Of a stretch of DNA of 64,000 nucleotides, positions 29,416 to 37,769 are shown in pieces. The notes beneath the pieces are model-generated. The model made no database searches. It saw nothing but the letters and a program-made list of their open reading frames with translations, and was not told the DNA's origin. The DNA comes from an uncultured Clostridia bacterium. Its GTDB lineage: Bacteria > Bacillota > Clostridia > TANB77 > UBA1234. The stretch spans positions 124,001 through 188,000 of the forward strand of contig CAKPEV010000003.1 in the NCBI GenBank assembly GCA_934149405.1, read 5' to 3'. Each line of letters starts with the position of its first letter. Within the stretch, counting starts at the first letter, position 1. Made by a program: the position numbers and the translations under genes.

Positions 29416-29946
29416 GTGTCTGAAATCACGAAAAAAGCATTAGGAGAGGCTTTAAAAAAATTGTCTATGAAGAAAGAATTATCAAAAATAACTATAAAAA
29501 ATATAACTGATTATTGTGGAGTAAACAGACAAACATTTTATTATCATTTCAAAGATATATATGATTTGATTGAATGGATTTACATTAATGATGTTATAAA
29601 AGAATTAAAAGACAATAATAGTTATGAATCGTGGAGCAATGGTCTTTTGTTCATATTTAAGTACATATTAGAAAATAAGAATTTTGTAATAAACACATAT
29701 AATTCAGATGGCAAAGATTATTTGATGAATTTTTTGTATACAAAAACAAGTCAGTCTATAATACGAGTGATTGAACAGAAAACTGAAAATGTAGAAATAA
29801 CGGCAGAAAACAAAAAGTTTATAGCTAACTTTTATAAATATGCATTTGTTGGAATAATAAAAGAGTGGATAGAAAATGGTATGAAAGAAAAACCAGAAAA
29901 TATAATAAATAAATTAAATCTAATGTTAAAGACTAGTTTTGAATAA
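29416..29946 (+). CDS. TetR/AcrR-family transcriptional regulator
   Basis: A 176-residue regulator with GTG start and AGAGGAG at 29401-29407. The N-terminal helix-turn-helix (ITIKNITDYCGVNRQTFYYHFKD, quoted in two overlapping parts: ITIKNITDYCGV and VNRQTFYYHFKD) is typical. The C-terminal part resembles the TetR_C_8 (DhaS-like) effector domain. The target is unknown; the preceding membrane-protein gene, 35 bases upstream, is a candidate. Confidence 0.8.
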   Translation: MSEITKKALGEALKKLSMKKELSKITIKNITDYCGVNRQTFYYHFKDIYDLIEWIYINDVIKELKDNNSYESWSNGLLFIFKYILENKNFVINTYNSDGKDYLMNFLYTKTSQSIIRVIEQKTENVEITAENKKFIANFYKYAFVGIIKEWIENGMKEKPENIINKLNLMLKTSFE

Positions 29947-29978
29947 GCGATAGAATCTTTGAAAAATTAGACAAAAAG

Positions 29979-30015
29979 TGCTAAATGTAAAAAAATATTA
30001 CATTTAGCCTTTTTT
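29979..30015 (+). terminator. Rho-independent terminator after the TetR gene
   Basis: CTAAATGTAA and TTACATTTAG stem with a 7-base loop, followed by CCTTTTTT. Confidence 0.85.
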
Positions 30016-30103
30016 GAATATTGAAAATATTTATACACTATTTTTATAATTTATTATAGTAGTTTAGTAAATACTATATAAAAAATAGAAAGAGGGATGT
30101 ATT

Positions 30104-30553
30104 ATGAATTCAAAAGAAATGAAAAATAAAATTGGAGAAATAAATGATGATTTAAAGAAAATCACGGATAAGATAAAAGATTCAGCTGATACTATTGCTA
30201 TATCAGGAATGTATGCAAAAGATGAATTAGATCAAAAAATTAGTGATGCAAAAGGAAATTTAGAATCAATAAAAGAAAATGCAAGAATTAATTCTGAAAA
30301 AAGAAAAGGAAAAATATCAAGCCATTTATTAAAAGCCCAAATGGATTTAAAAGAAGCCAAAAAAGAAATGGAAGAAAGAAAAGAAGCTAGAGATAAGGCA
30401 AAACTAGAAAAATATATTGAAAAAAGATTAGATTATGCAGCAGATTCAATTGAAATAGCATTAATGGCAGCTGGTGAAGCAAAAGTTGCATTTTTAGAAG
30501 CGCTTGAAGCAAGTGTTGAATATGATGAACTATATGGAGAAGAAGAAAAATAA
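30104..30553 (+). CDS. Coiled-coil hypothetical protein
   Basis: A 149-residue, highly charged, Lys/Glu-rich protein that is almost entirely alpha-helical with heptad-like spacing. The C-terminal segment (IEIALMAAGEAKVAFLEALEA) is more hydrophobic. No family recognised. A good ribosome site (AGAGGG) and a dedicated terminator at 30567-30598 argue that it is a real gene. Confidence 0.65.
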   Translation: MNSKEMKNKIGEINDDLKKITDKIKDSADTIAISGMYAKDELDQKISDAKGNLESIKENARINSEKRKGKISSHLLKAQMDLKEAKKEMEERKEARDKAKLEKYIEKRLDYAADSIEIALMAAGEAKVAFLEALEASVEYDELYGEEEK

Positions 30554-30566
30554 ATAGTTATAAGAA

Positions 30567-30598
30567 GGATAAAGTGGAATTCACTTTATCCTTTAAAA
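30567..30598 (+). terminator. Rho-independent terminator
   Basis: AGGATAAAGTG and CACTTTATCCT form an 11-bp stem with a 5-base loop, then TTTAAA. Confidence 0.8.
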
Positions 30599-30603
30599 AT
30601 GTC

Positions 30604-30662
30604 TTGACAATTGAATAGCTATTCAATTATAATGTAATTAAGATAATTGAATGTTTGTTCAA
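30604..30662 (+). promoter_or_regulatory. Metal-regulated promoter and operators of the cadC-cadA operon
   Basis: TTGACA at 30604-30609 and TATAAT at 30628-30633 enclose an 18-base spacer that is itself a perfect palindrome, ATTGAATAGCTATTCAAT. A second imperfect dyad TTGAAT-N4-GTTCAA lies at about 30647-30662. Palindromes of this kind are bound by ArsR/SmtB repressors. Occupancy would block RNA polymerase directly. Confidence 0.85.
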
Positions 30663-30680
30663 CTAAAAAGGAGTGATTAT

Positions 30681-31040
30681 ATGTCAAGAAACGAATTCAT
30701 ATGCGATTGCAATGTTATACATGATGAAGTTGTTGAAAATACAATAAAAGAAATGCCAAAAGAAGATACATTTAATAAGATAGCCGAGTTTTTTAAAATT
30801 CTTGGCGATACAACAAGAACTAAAATTTTATTTGCACTTGATTTAAATGAAATGTGCGTGTGTGATATTGCAAATGTTTTAGGTATGACCAAATCTTCAA
30901 TTTCGCACCAACTTGGTACGCTTAGAAGAATGAATATAGTAAAATGCAGAAAAGTTGGTAAAGAAGTTTATTATGCTTTAGATGATGAACATATCAAACA
31001 AGTATTTGAAGTGGCACTTGAACACATAGAGCATAAATAA
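30681..31040 (+). CDS. cadC: ArsR/SmtB-family metal-responsive repressor (CadC-like)
   Basis: A 119-residue winged-helix repressor. The N-terminal Cys pair (ICDCNV), the alpha-3 motif EMCVCDIAN and the recognition helix SSISHQLGTLRRMNIV match CadC-type sensors that bind Cd, Pb or Zn and leave the DNA. AAAGGAGTG places the start at 30681. It is the first gene of an operon with an HMA protein and a P-type ATPase. Confidence 0.9.
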   Translation: MSRNEFICDCNVIHDEVVENTIKEMPKEDTFNKIAEFFKILGDTTRTKILFALDLNEMCVCDIANVLGMTKSSISHQLGTLRRMNIVKCRKVGKEVYYALDDEHIKQVFEVALEHIEHK

Positions 31041-31060
31041 TAAATATGGGAGTGGTTTTT

Positions 31061-31285
31061 ATGAAAAAAGATGTTTATAAAATTAGTGGTTTAGATTGTG
31101 CAGCATGTGCATTAGAGTTAGAAGAAAAAATAGCGGACATAGACGGAATTGAAAATGCTTCAATATCATTTATGAGCGAGAAATTAACAATGGAATTAGA
31201 TGAGACAAGAGAAAATGAGATTATAGAAAAAGTAAAAAAAGTTATAAAGAAAGAAGAGCCAGATGTTACTATAGAGAAAATTTAG
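31061..31285 (+). CDS. Stand-alone HMA-domain metallochaperone
   Basis: About 74 residues. A single heavy-metal-associated domain with SGLDCAACALELE (the CxxC metal site) at about 9-20. In most CadA/ZntA pumps this domain is fused to the N terminus. Here it is a separate gene whose stop is 13 bases before the ATPase start, and the ATPase lacks its own HMA domain, so the pair behaves like a split CadA. Confidence 0.85.
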   Translation: MKKDVYKISGLDCAACALELEEKIADIDGIENASISFMSEKLTMELDETRENEIIEKVKKVIKKEEPDVTIEKI

Positions 31286-31297
31286 GAGGCCATGCTT

Positions 31298-33148
31298 ATG
31301 AAAAAAAGATTATGTTTTATCATTGCTTCGGTAATATTATTTGTGTTTTCTATGATTGTCAAATTCGAAAATGTATGGATAAATAATATTATATTTTTAA
31401 TAAGCTATTTATTAGTTGGAATAAAAATATTAAAGAAAGCGATTAAGAATATTTTAAGAGGAAAAGTTTTTGATGAAAACTTTCTTATGTCGCTTGCAAC
31501 TGTTGGAGCATTTGCAGTTGGAGAATTTCCTGAAGCTGCAATGGTAATGATTTTATACCAAATAGGAGAGTTATTCCAAGACTATGCTGTAAATAAATCG
31601 AGAAAATCAATAGCAAGTTTGATGGATATAAGACCTGACTACGCAAATGTGTATAGAGAAGATAAAATCGAAAAAGTAAATCCAAGCGAAGTTACAATAG
31701 GAGAAATTATAGTTGTGAAACCTGGCGAAAAAATACCGCTAGATGGAACGGTGGTAGAGGGCACATCAATGCTTGATACATCAGCATTAACGGGTGAATC
31801 AGTTCCAAGAAAAATAGAGGTTGGCGATGATGCTTTAAGTGGAACGATAAACGAGACAGGTTTAATAAAAGTGAAAGTAACAAAACCATTTGGAGAATCT
31901 ACTGTTAATAAAATTCTAGATTTAGTTGAAAATGCAAGTAGTAAAAAATCAAAGTCAGAAAAGTTTATCACTAAATTTGCAAAATACTATACTCCAACTG
32001 TTGTTATAATAGCCTTAATAATAGCGTTTATACCACCACTAATAATTCAAGACGCAACATTTAAAGATTGGATATATAAAGCGTTATCATTCTTAGTTGT
32101 TTCTTGTCCTTGTGCACTTGTAATATCAATTCCTCTTGGATTTTTTGGAGGAATTGGAGGTGCGTCTAAACTTGGTATCTTAATAAAAGGAAGTAATGCG
32201 TTAGAGGCGTTAGCAGATGTTGAGACTGTTGTTTTTGATAAAACAGGTACACTTACAAAAGGTGTGTTTGAAGTTCAAGATGTAAAAAATTTTGAAATAG
32301 AAAAAGAAGAATTAGTAAGACTTGTTGCACATGCTGAAAAATTTTCAACGCACCCTGTAGCAGAGTCTGTAAAGAGATTCTATAATAACGAAATCGATGA
32401 AAACATAATTGGTAACATAGAAGAAATTGGTGGATACGGAATAATTGCAAATATAGAAAATAAAGAGGTATTAGTCGGCAATGATAAATTAATGGCAAAG
32501 AAAAATATTGCTTACGAAAAATGCGGTGAGGCAGGTACAATACTTTATGTTGCAATAGACAATAAATTTGCAGGATATATTTTGATTTCAGATAAAATAA
32601 AAGATGATTCTGAAAAAGCATTAAAAGAACTTAAAAAGATGAACATTAAAAAGACAGTAATGCTAACGGGTGACAGAAAAGAAGCAGCTAACAGCGTAGG
32701 CGAAAAATTAAAGTTAGATGAAGTATTTTCAGAATTATTGCCAGATGGAAAAGTAGAAAAAGTAGAAGAACTAATGAAAGTGAAATCAACAAAAGGAAAG
32801 CTTGCTTTTGTCGGTGACGGAATAAATGATGCACCGGTACTTGTAGTATCAGATGTAGGTATAGCAATGGGAGGTCTTGGCAGTGATGCTGCGATAGAGG
32901 CAGCAGATATTGTAATAATGACAGACGAACCATCAAAGATAAGTAAGGCAATAAAGATTTCAAAAAAGACAATGAGGATAGTAAAAGAAAATATAGTTTT
33001 TGCACTTGCAGTAAAATTTATAGTACTTTTACTAACAGTGATTGGAGTTTCAACAATGTGGGAAGCTGTTTTTGCAGATGTTGGCGTATCAGTAATTGCA
33101 ATATTAAATTCACTTAGAATGTTACATGTAAAAAATTTCAAAAATTAA
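31298..33148 (+). CDS. cadA: Cd2+/Zn2+/Pb2+-exporting P1B-type ATPase
   Basis: A 617-residue heavy-metal ATPase: actuator TGES, the CPC metal channel motif SCPCALVIS near 270, the phosphorylation site DKTGT near 313, the HP pair in STHPVAES, and the hinge GDGINDAP near 508. The CPC, DKTGT and HP motifs with no N-terminal Cys domain indicate the Zn/Cd/Pb class. AGGAGG at 31285-31290 favours ATG 31298 over 31292. It is controlled by the CadC-like repressor upstream. Confidence 0.92.
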   Translation: MKKRLCFIIASVILFVFSMIVKFENVWINNIIFLISYLLVGIKILKKAIKNILRGKVFDENFLMSLATVGAFAVGEFPEAAMVMILYQIGELFQDYAVNKSRKSIASLMDIRPDYANVYREDKIEKVNPSEVTIGEIIVVKPGEKIPLDGTVVEGTSMLDTSALTGESVPRKIEVGDDALSGTINETGLIKVKVTKPFGESTVNKILDLVENASSKKSKSEKFITKFAKYYTPTVVIIALIIAFIPPLIIQDATFKDWIYKALSFLVVSCPCALVISIPLGFFGGIGGASKLGILIKGSNALEALADVETVVFDKTGTLTKGVFEVQDVKNFEIEKEELVRLVAHAEKFSTHPVAESVKRFYNNEIDENIIGNIEEIGGYGIIANIENKEVLVGNDKLMAKKNIAYEKCGEAGTILYVAIDNKFAGYILISDKIKDDSEKALKELKKMNIKKTVMLTGDRKEAANSVGEKLKLDEVFSELLPDGKVEKVEELMKVKSTKGKLAFVGDGINDAPVLVVSDVGIAMGGLGSDAAIEAADIVIMTDEPSKISKAIKISKKTMRIVKENIVFALAVKFIVLLLTVIGVSTMWEAVFADVGVSVIAILNSLRMLHVKNFKN

Positions 33149-33173
33149 AATTGAAAATATTATTTTAAATTAT

Positions 33174-33232
33174 TAAGAGATGTGTATGATGTGAACATTA
33201 AAAATTCACAACAAAAAACATCTCTTTTATTT
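33174..33232 (+). terminator. Terminator of the cad operon
   Basis: AAGAGATGT and ACATCTCTT pair as outer stem, with an inner TGTGAA / TTCACA stem, followed by TTATTTTT. Confidence 0.8.
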
Positions 33233-33297
33233 TTAATTTCTTATTTTTCGTATATAATTATAAGATAAGAAATAAGATGCGATTGGAGTTAGCACGA

Positions 33298-34008
33298 ATG
33301 AAAAGAATTTTGAAAATAATCTTTAGAGCTTTGTTTATAATATTAATATTGTTTGTTGGTGTTATAGCATTTTACACAATAAAAGGATATAGCGTATATG
33401 TGGATGCTTTAAATAAGGTTAGTATAGAACAGAAAGTAAAGGATATTAAATCCAAAAAAGAATATACAAAATTTGAAGAGGTTCCTAAAATTTATGTTAG
33501 AGCAGTGCTTGCAGTTGAAGACCATAGATTTTATGAACATAGAGGAATAGATTTGATAGCAATAACAAGAGCGATTGTAAATGATATTAAGGCTGGAAAA
33601 CTTGTAGAGGGCGGAAGTACAATTACACAACAACTTGCTAAAAATATATACTTTACGCAGGAGAGGAAAATAGAAAGGAAAATTGCAGAGATGTTTATGG
33701 CATTTAAATTAGAGTCGAAATTAGATAAAAATGAAATTTTGGAATTATACTTTAATACGAGCTATTATGGAGATGGCTATTATACTCTTAAAGAAGCAAG
33801 CAAAGGTTATTTTGGAAAATTGCCAAGTGAAATGACTCCATACGAATCGACACTACTCGCTGGTATTCCAAATGCTCCTAGTGTGTATGCGCCAACTAAA
33901 AATCCTAAACTTGCTCTTCAAAGGCAAAAACAAGTTATAAGCAAAATGATTGCATATGGTTATATTAGTGAAGAAGAAGGCGAAGAGATTTTAAAGTCTC
34001 TTAAATAG
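33298..34008 (+). CDS. Monofunctional peptidoglycan transglycosylase (GT51)
   Basis: A 236-residue GT51 enzyme with one N-terminal membrane helix (about 6-28). The catalytic Glu lies in VEDHRFYEHRGID (about 74-86), followed by GGSTITQQLAKN (about 108-119) and the second Glu region KNEILELYFN. It polymerises lipid II into glycan strands outside the membrane. There is no transpeptidase domain, so it is MtgA-like. Start 33298 has GGAG upstream. Confidence 0.88.
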   Translation: MKRILKIIFRALFIILILFVGVIAFYTIKGYSVYVDALNKVSIEQKVKDIKSKKEYTKFEEVPKIYVRAVLAVEDHRFYEHRGIDLIAITRAIVNDIKAGKLVEGGSTITQQLAKNIYFTQERKIERKIAEMFMAFKLESKLDKNEILELYFNTSYYGDGYYTLKEASKGYFGKLPSEMTPYESTLLAGIPNAPSVYAPTKNPKLALQRQKQVISKMIAYGYISEEEGEEILKSLK

Positions 34009-34012
34009 ATAA

Positions 34013-34066
34013 AAGTACCGATAAAATGGCGAATAACAAATCCAGCTATTTTATTGGTACTTTTTA
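34013..34066. terminator. Bidirectional terminator between convergent genes
   Basis: AAAAGTACCGATAAAAT pairs with ATTTTATTGGTACTTTT, with A- and T-rich flanks. It lies between the transglycosylase (+) and the ZIP transporter (-). Confidence 0.8.
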
Positions 34067-34119
34067 ATTTAGTAAAAACATGATTGCCTTTGTGCTACTA
34101 CAATATTTAATTCAAAAAT

Positions 34120-34933
34120 TTATCCCAATGCAACATCAAGTATCATCATAAGAATAAATCCTCCGACTAATCCGAGTGTAGATAAATTTTTGTTTTCTTT
34201 TACTGATTCTGGCAATAGCTCACGTGCTACAACCGTAATCATTGCACCTGCTGCGAATGATAATAAAAATGGTAGAATAGTTCGTATTTTTAAAACTAGT
34301 AATACACCTATAACTGCAGATATTGGTTCGACTAATGCTGATGCCTGACCATACATAAAGCTTTTAAATTTGCTAAGGCCTTCACTTCTAAGAGGCAAAG
34401 AAACCGCCGCACCTTCGGGAAAATTTTGAATTCCTATTCCTATTGCAAGCATGATTGCACCGATTAAAGTCATTCCTGGTATTCCGCTCGCAATTCCGCC
34501 AAAAGCAACGCCAACAGCCATTCCTTCAGGTATATTATGAATTGTGATTGCAGAAACAAGAAGTACACATCTTTTAAAAGAAGAGGCATCATCAATATTT
34601 TTCTTTTTTTGCAATACTTTATCCAAAAGTTTATCCGAAAACAATACAAATAATCCGCCTGTTGTAAATCCGATAGAAGGTAAAAGCCATTCTATGTATC
34701 CGGAGTTCGGCAGACAAGTCAAGTGATGGTGTTAGAAGCGACCAAAAGGCAGCTGCTAGCATTACACCAGCACTAAAGCCAAGGATTGTATCTAAAACTT
34801 TTTGATTTAATTCTTTAAAAAAGCAAACAGTAAGTGCACCAAGAGCTGTAATTCCCCATGTAAATATGGTGGCAATAAAAGCTTGTAGTATAGGATTTAA
34901 TTGTTCAAACCAATCCAAATGTTTCACCTCCAC
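34120..34933 (-). CDS. ZIP-family metal transporter, needs +1 recoding at CGG 34702-34700
   Basis: A 270-residue ZIP transporter that imports divalent metal such as Zn. The first frame (start 34933, GGAGGTGAAAC leader) carries helices 1-2, ending WSLLTPSLDLSAEL, then meets CGG. Skipping the C (34702) gives GGA and continues GYIEWLLPSIGFTTGGLF, and the metal-site helices HNIPEGMAVG and GIGIQNFPEGAA follow. In the zero frame the protein stops about 22 codons later with no transporter sequence. The joined product has the usual ZIP length and topology. Confidence 0.82.
34700..34702 (-). other. CGG +1 recoding site 2 (ZIP transporter)
   Basis: On the sense strand CTC CGG ATA is reached. Dropping the first C of the codon gives CTC GGA TAC ATA. 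The ten bases GGATACATAG after the C are the same as at site 1, although the genes are unrelated. Confidence 0.65.
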
Positions 34934-35063
34934 ATTACATGATATGAGAATATTGTAGAAGTGTTACGAAAAATAGGTCATTACTAAAATAAAACTTTTT
35001 TCTATTTACTTATATTGTTTTAAATGATAACATAATTTATATAATGGAAAAGGGGGAAATGAT

Positions 35064-36023
35064 ATGAAAAAAGGTATGACGATTTTATTATCAATAGTAG
35101 TTGTTATTGCCGTTTTACTTGGTTGTGTTTGGGCATATAAACATTTTACAGCAAAAGAGGAGATACCAACCAAAAGTGGAGATGTTATTACTGATGTAAG
35201 CAAAGAAAGTGGAGAAAAGGTAAACGATGAGCCTATATTTACAAATGAAACGTACCCTAAGGTTGATGCTTCACTTGCAATTCAACCACTTGCAGAAGAA
35301 TTGAGAAAAAACTTTATTGGACCAACAGCCGATGATGTAGAAATCGAATATCTAAATACACATTATGGTTTTTTAGGAGTTGTTGATGGAACGAGAGATG
35401 TATGCTTCATGTCATATCCATCTGACGAGGAAATGGCATATGCAAGAGAAAAAGGTGTTGAATTAGAAATTGTTAGAGCAACAAATTCTGCTTTTGTATT
35501 CATAGTTAATATAGACAATCCAGTTGATGGACTAACACTAGAACAAATAAGAGACATTTATTCAGGAAAGATTACAAACTGGAAAGAAGTTGGTGGCGAG
35601 GATGCTGAAATAATACCATATCAAAGACCGGTAAACTCAGGAAGTCAATCAGGTATGCTACAATTAGTTATGAAAGACACACCCCTTATGAATCCTCCTT
35701 CAACGGAATTAACAGTTGGTATGGGAGATTTAGTTGATGCTATTGCTGAATATGATAATTCGAAATATGCACTTGGTTATTCGTATTACTATTATGTAAA
35801 CACAATGTATAAAAGAGATACAATAAAAATACTTGCTATTGATGGAATACCTGCATCTATTCCATCAATAAAAAGCGGAGAGTACCCAATTATGACAGCT
35901 GGTTGGCTTGTATACAGAAAAGACGAACCTAAAGATAGCAACACAAGGAAATGGGTTGAAGCTGTAACATCAGATAGAGGTGGTAAAATTATAGAGGATG
36001 CAGGATATGTTCCTGCTAATTAG
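35064..36023 (+). CDS. PstS-like phosphate-binding lipoprotein
   Basis: A 319-residue type II periplasmic-binding-fold protein. The lipobox VLLGC places Cys at residue 21. TLEQIRDIYSGKITNWKEVGG (quoted in parts TLEQIRDIY and SGKITNWKEVGG) and NSGSQSGM are the diagnostic PstS segments that contact phosphate. No pstCAB genes follow, so it may be an orphan receptor or work with a transporter elsewhere. AGGGGGAAATG upstream. Confidence 0.8.
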   Translation: MKKGMTILLSIVVVIAVLLGCVWAYKHFTAKEEIPTKSGDVITDVSKESGEKVNDEPIFTNETYPKVDASLAIQPLAEELRKNFIGPTADDVEIEYLNTHYGFLGVVDGTRDVCFMSYPSDEEMAYAREKGVELEIVRATNSAFVFIVNIDNPVDGLTLEQIRDIYSGKITNWKEVGGEDAEIIPYQRPVNSGSQSGMLQLVMKDTPLMNPPSTELTVGMGDLVDAIAEYDNSKYALGYSYYYYVNTMYKRDTIKILAIDGIPASIPSIKSGEYPIMTAGWLVYRKDEPKDSNTRKWVEAVTSDRGGKIIEDAGYVPAN

Positions 36024-36049
36024 AAAACTAAAAAAGGGGGGCAAAAATT

Positions 36050-37624
36050 TTGAAGAAAACGATAATTGGATTGATTGTTTTTACAATAGTTGCTGTTTCA
36101 ACTACGACAGTACTTATAATAGAAGAAAATAAAATTAAAAATGTTACACCTAACATTCCTAAAGAAGAGATTGAGACAGAGATTGGTACAAAAAGAAATC
36201 AAAAGTATAATCAAAATGACTTAGAGATTATCAGAAAAAATGTTGATGGAATAGTAGAATATCAATCTATAAGAATATCAGGATTGAAAAATAAAGAGAT
36301 TGAAAACAAAATAAATAATGAAATAGCTCAAACTGAAGAAGAATTTGTTAATCTACTTAGCAATTTTGAAGCAGGTGAACACAAATATATTAATGAATAT
36401 GTGGTAGCAAATTTTTCGAATATACTCTCGATAAGTATGGAGGCAAGCTCGTATAGTTCATTTGATTCAATAGAAAAGGAAAAATATTTAAATTACGATT
36501 TAACTACTGGAAATAAAATTGAATTAAAAGATTTGTTTTTGCCTAACGCAGACATAGATGGATATGCCAGAGAATATATATACAAGGACGCACTACATGA
36601 AGCTTTTTCTAAAACTAATGTGTTTTTTGACGATAAGTATTGGAAAGATGGCAAATGCACATATTTCACAAATGAATTAGATGAGGCTAATTACATTAAA
36701 AGATTTACTAGATATAAGAATGCCAAAAAAGATTTTTATATAGGGGGAAATTACATATACATTAAGTATGGTAAAGAATGGAACGATTCTATATGTATAA
36801 AATATAAAGATTGTCTAAACGATCTAGTTGTTTATACAAAGTTTGTTACAAAAGATAGTATATTCGAAAGAGATGATATAGGTTTTAAAGATTTATATGT
36901 ATGTTCTATTGTTGAACCATATACGGAGAAATATAGCTATAATATAGGAGACGTTACCTCTAATTTTAGAATAGATTCTAGAATGCAATCTTGGGTATCT
37001 GGAAGGTACGAATCGGGCGAAATATTTAATTCGATTTTCAAGACTGCTGAATCAGAAGTAAAAAATAAAAAAACACAAGTTTTATTAGAAGCAAATAAAA
37101 ACGATGATAAATATTATTATTTAGGAATAAGCACAATATTCCATGATATTACTATTGAAACACCAGGAACAGAAGATATTGTAGTAGGATTTGTGAAAAG
37201 TAAAATTGAAACTTTATATGAAGTTAGTATGGACGATTTTAAAAACTTTTTTGAAGAAAAAATGGTAGATGCATGCACTAATGGAATGTACTATAATGAT
37301 GAAGCGTTTTATTTGAAAATTAATTTAAATGATGAAGAAAAAAATAAATGCAAATGCTATGAAAACGTTACCACAGAAGTGTATAGCGCTAGCGATGGAG
37401 AAAAGATAAACAGCTTAGATGATTTATTTGTCATAGGATATGACTATATTTCTGTAATTCAAAATAAGCTACTGGAAAGAGGCCTTACAAAAGAAGAAAT
37501 ATTAGAAAAAATTCAAAATCAAGAATATACGATTTTAAAATATGGAGTGGAATTTGAAAAATCAGATGACGAAACATGTTTTGTGTATTATAGTGATTTT
37601 TCTGTTGAAGGATTTAGGCATTAA
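36050..37624 (+). CDS. Membrane-anchored protein with RsiV-like (DUF4163/DUF3298) features
   Basis: A 524-residue protein with TTG start and AAAGGGGGG upstream. The N-terminal membrane helix is at about 5-24. The following region (SIRISGLKNKEIENKINNEI..., LNYDLTTGNKIELKDLFL) resembles the DUF4163/DUF3298 domains of RsiV and PdaC. The pattern recurs in weaker form in the second half (VYSASDGEKINSLDDLFV), which suggests an internal duplication. It follows the PstS-like gene by 26 bases. Function unknown. Confidence 0.6.
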   Translation: MKKTIIGLIVFTIVAVSTTTVLIIEENKIKNVTPNIPKEEIETEIGTKRNQKYNQNDLEIIRKNVDGIVEYQSIRISGLKNKEIENKINNEIAQTEEEFVNLLSNFEAGEHKYINEYVVANFSNILSISMEASSYSSFDSIEKEKYLNYDLTTGNKIELKDLFLPNADIDGYAREYIYKDALHEAFSKTNVFFDDKYWKDGKCTYFTNELDEANYIKRFTRYKNAKKDFYIGGNYIYIKYGKEWNDSICIKYKDCLNDLVVYTKFVTKDSIFERDDIGFKDLYVCSIVEPYTEKYSYNIGDVTSNFRIDSRMQSWVSGRYESGEIFNSIFKTAESEVKNKKTQVLLEANKNDDKYYYLGISTIFHDITIETPGTEDIVVGFVKSKIETLYEVSMDDFKNFFEEKMVDACTNGMYYNDEAFYLKINLNDEEKNKCKCYENVTTEVYSASDGEKINSLDDLFVIGYDYISVIQNKLLERGLTKEEILEKIQNQEYTILKYGVEFEKSDDETCFVYYSDFSVEGFRH

Positions 37625-37662
37625 TAAAATTTATGGATGAAGTTTAAATTTTGACTAGTAAT

Positions 37663-37699
37663 AAAGCACAGACTTTTTTAACAAAAGCCTGTGCTTTTA
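37663..37699 (+). terminator. Rho-independent terminator
   Basis: AAAGCACAG and CTGTGCTTT stem around an A/T-rich loop, followed by TACTTGCTTTTT. Confidence 0.75.
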
Positions 37700-37769
37700 C
37701 TTGCTTTTTAAGATTCACTTTGATAAGATGTTTATTGTATGAATAGTTTAAATAAGAGGTGATTTTATA

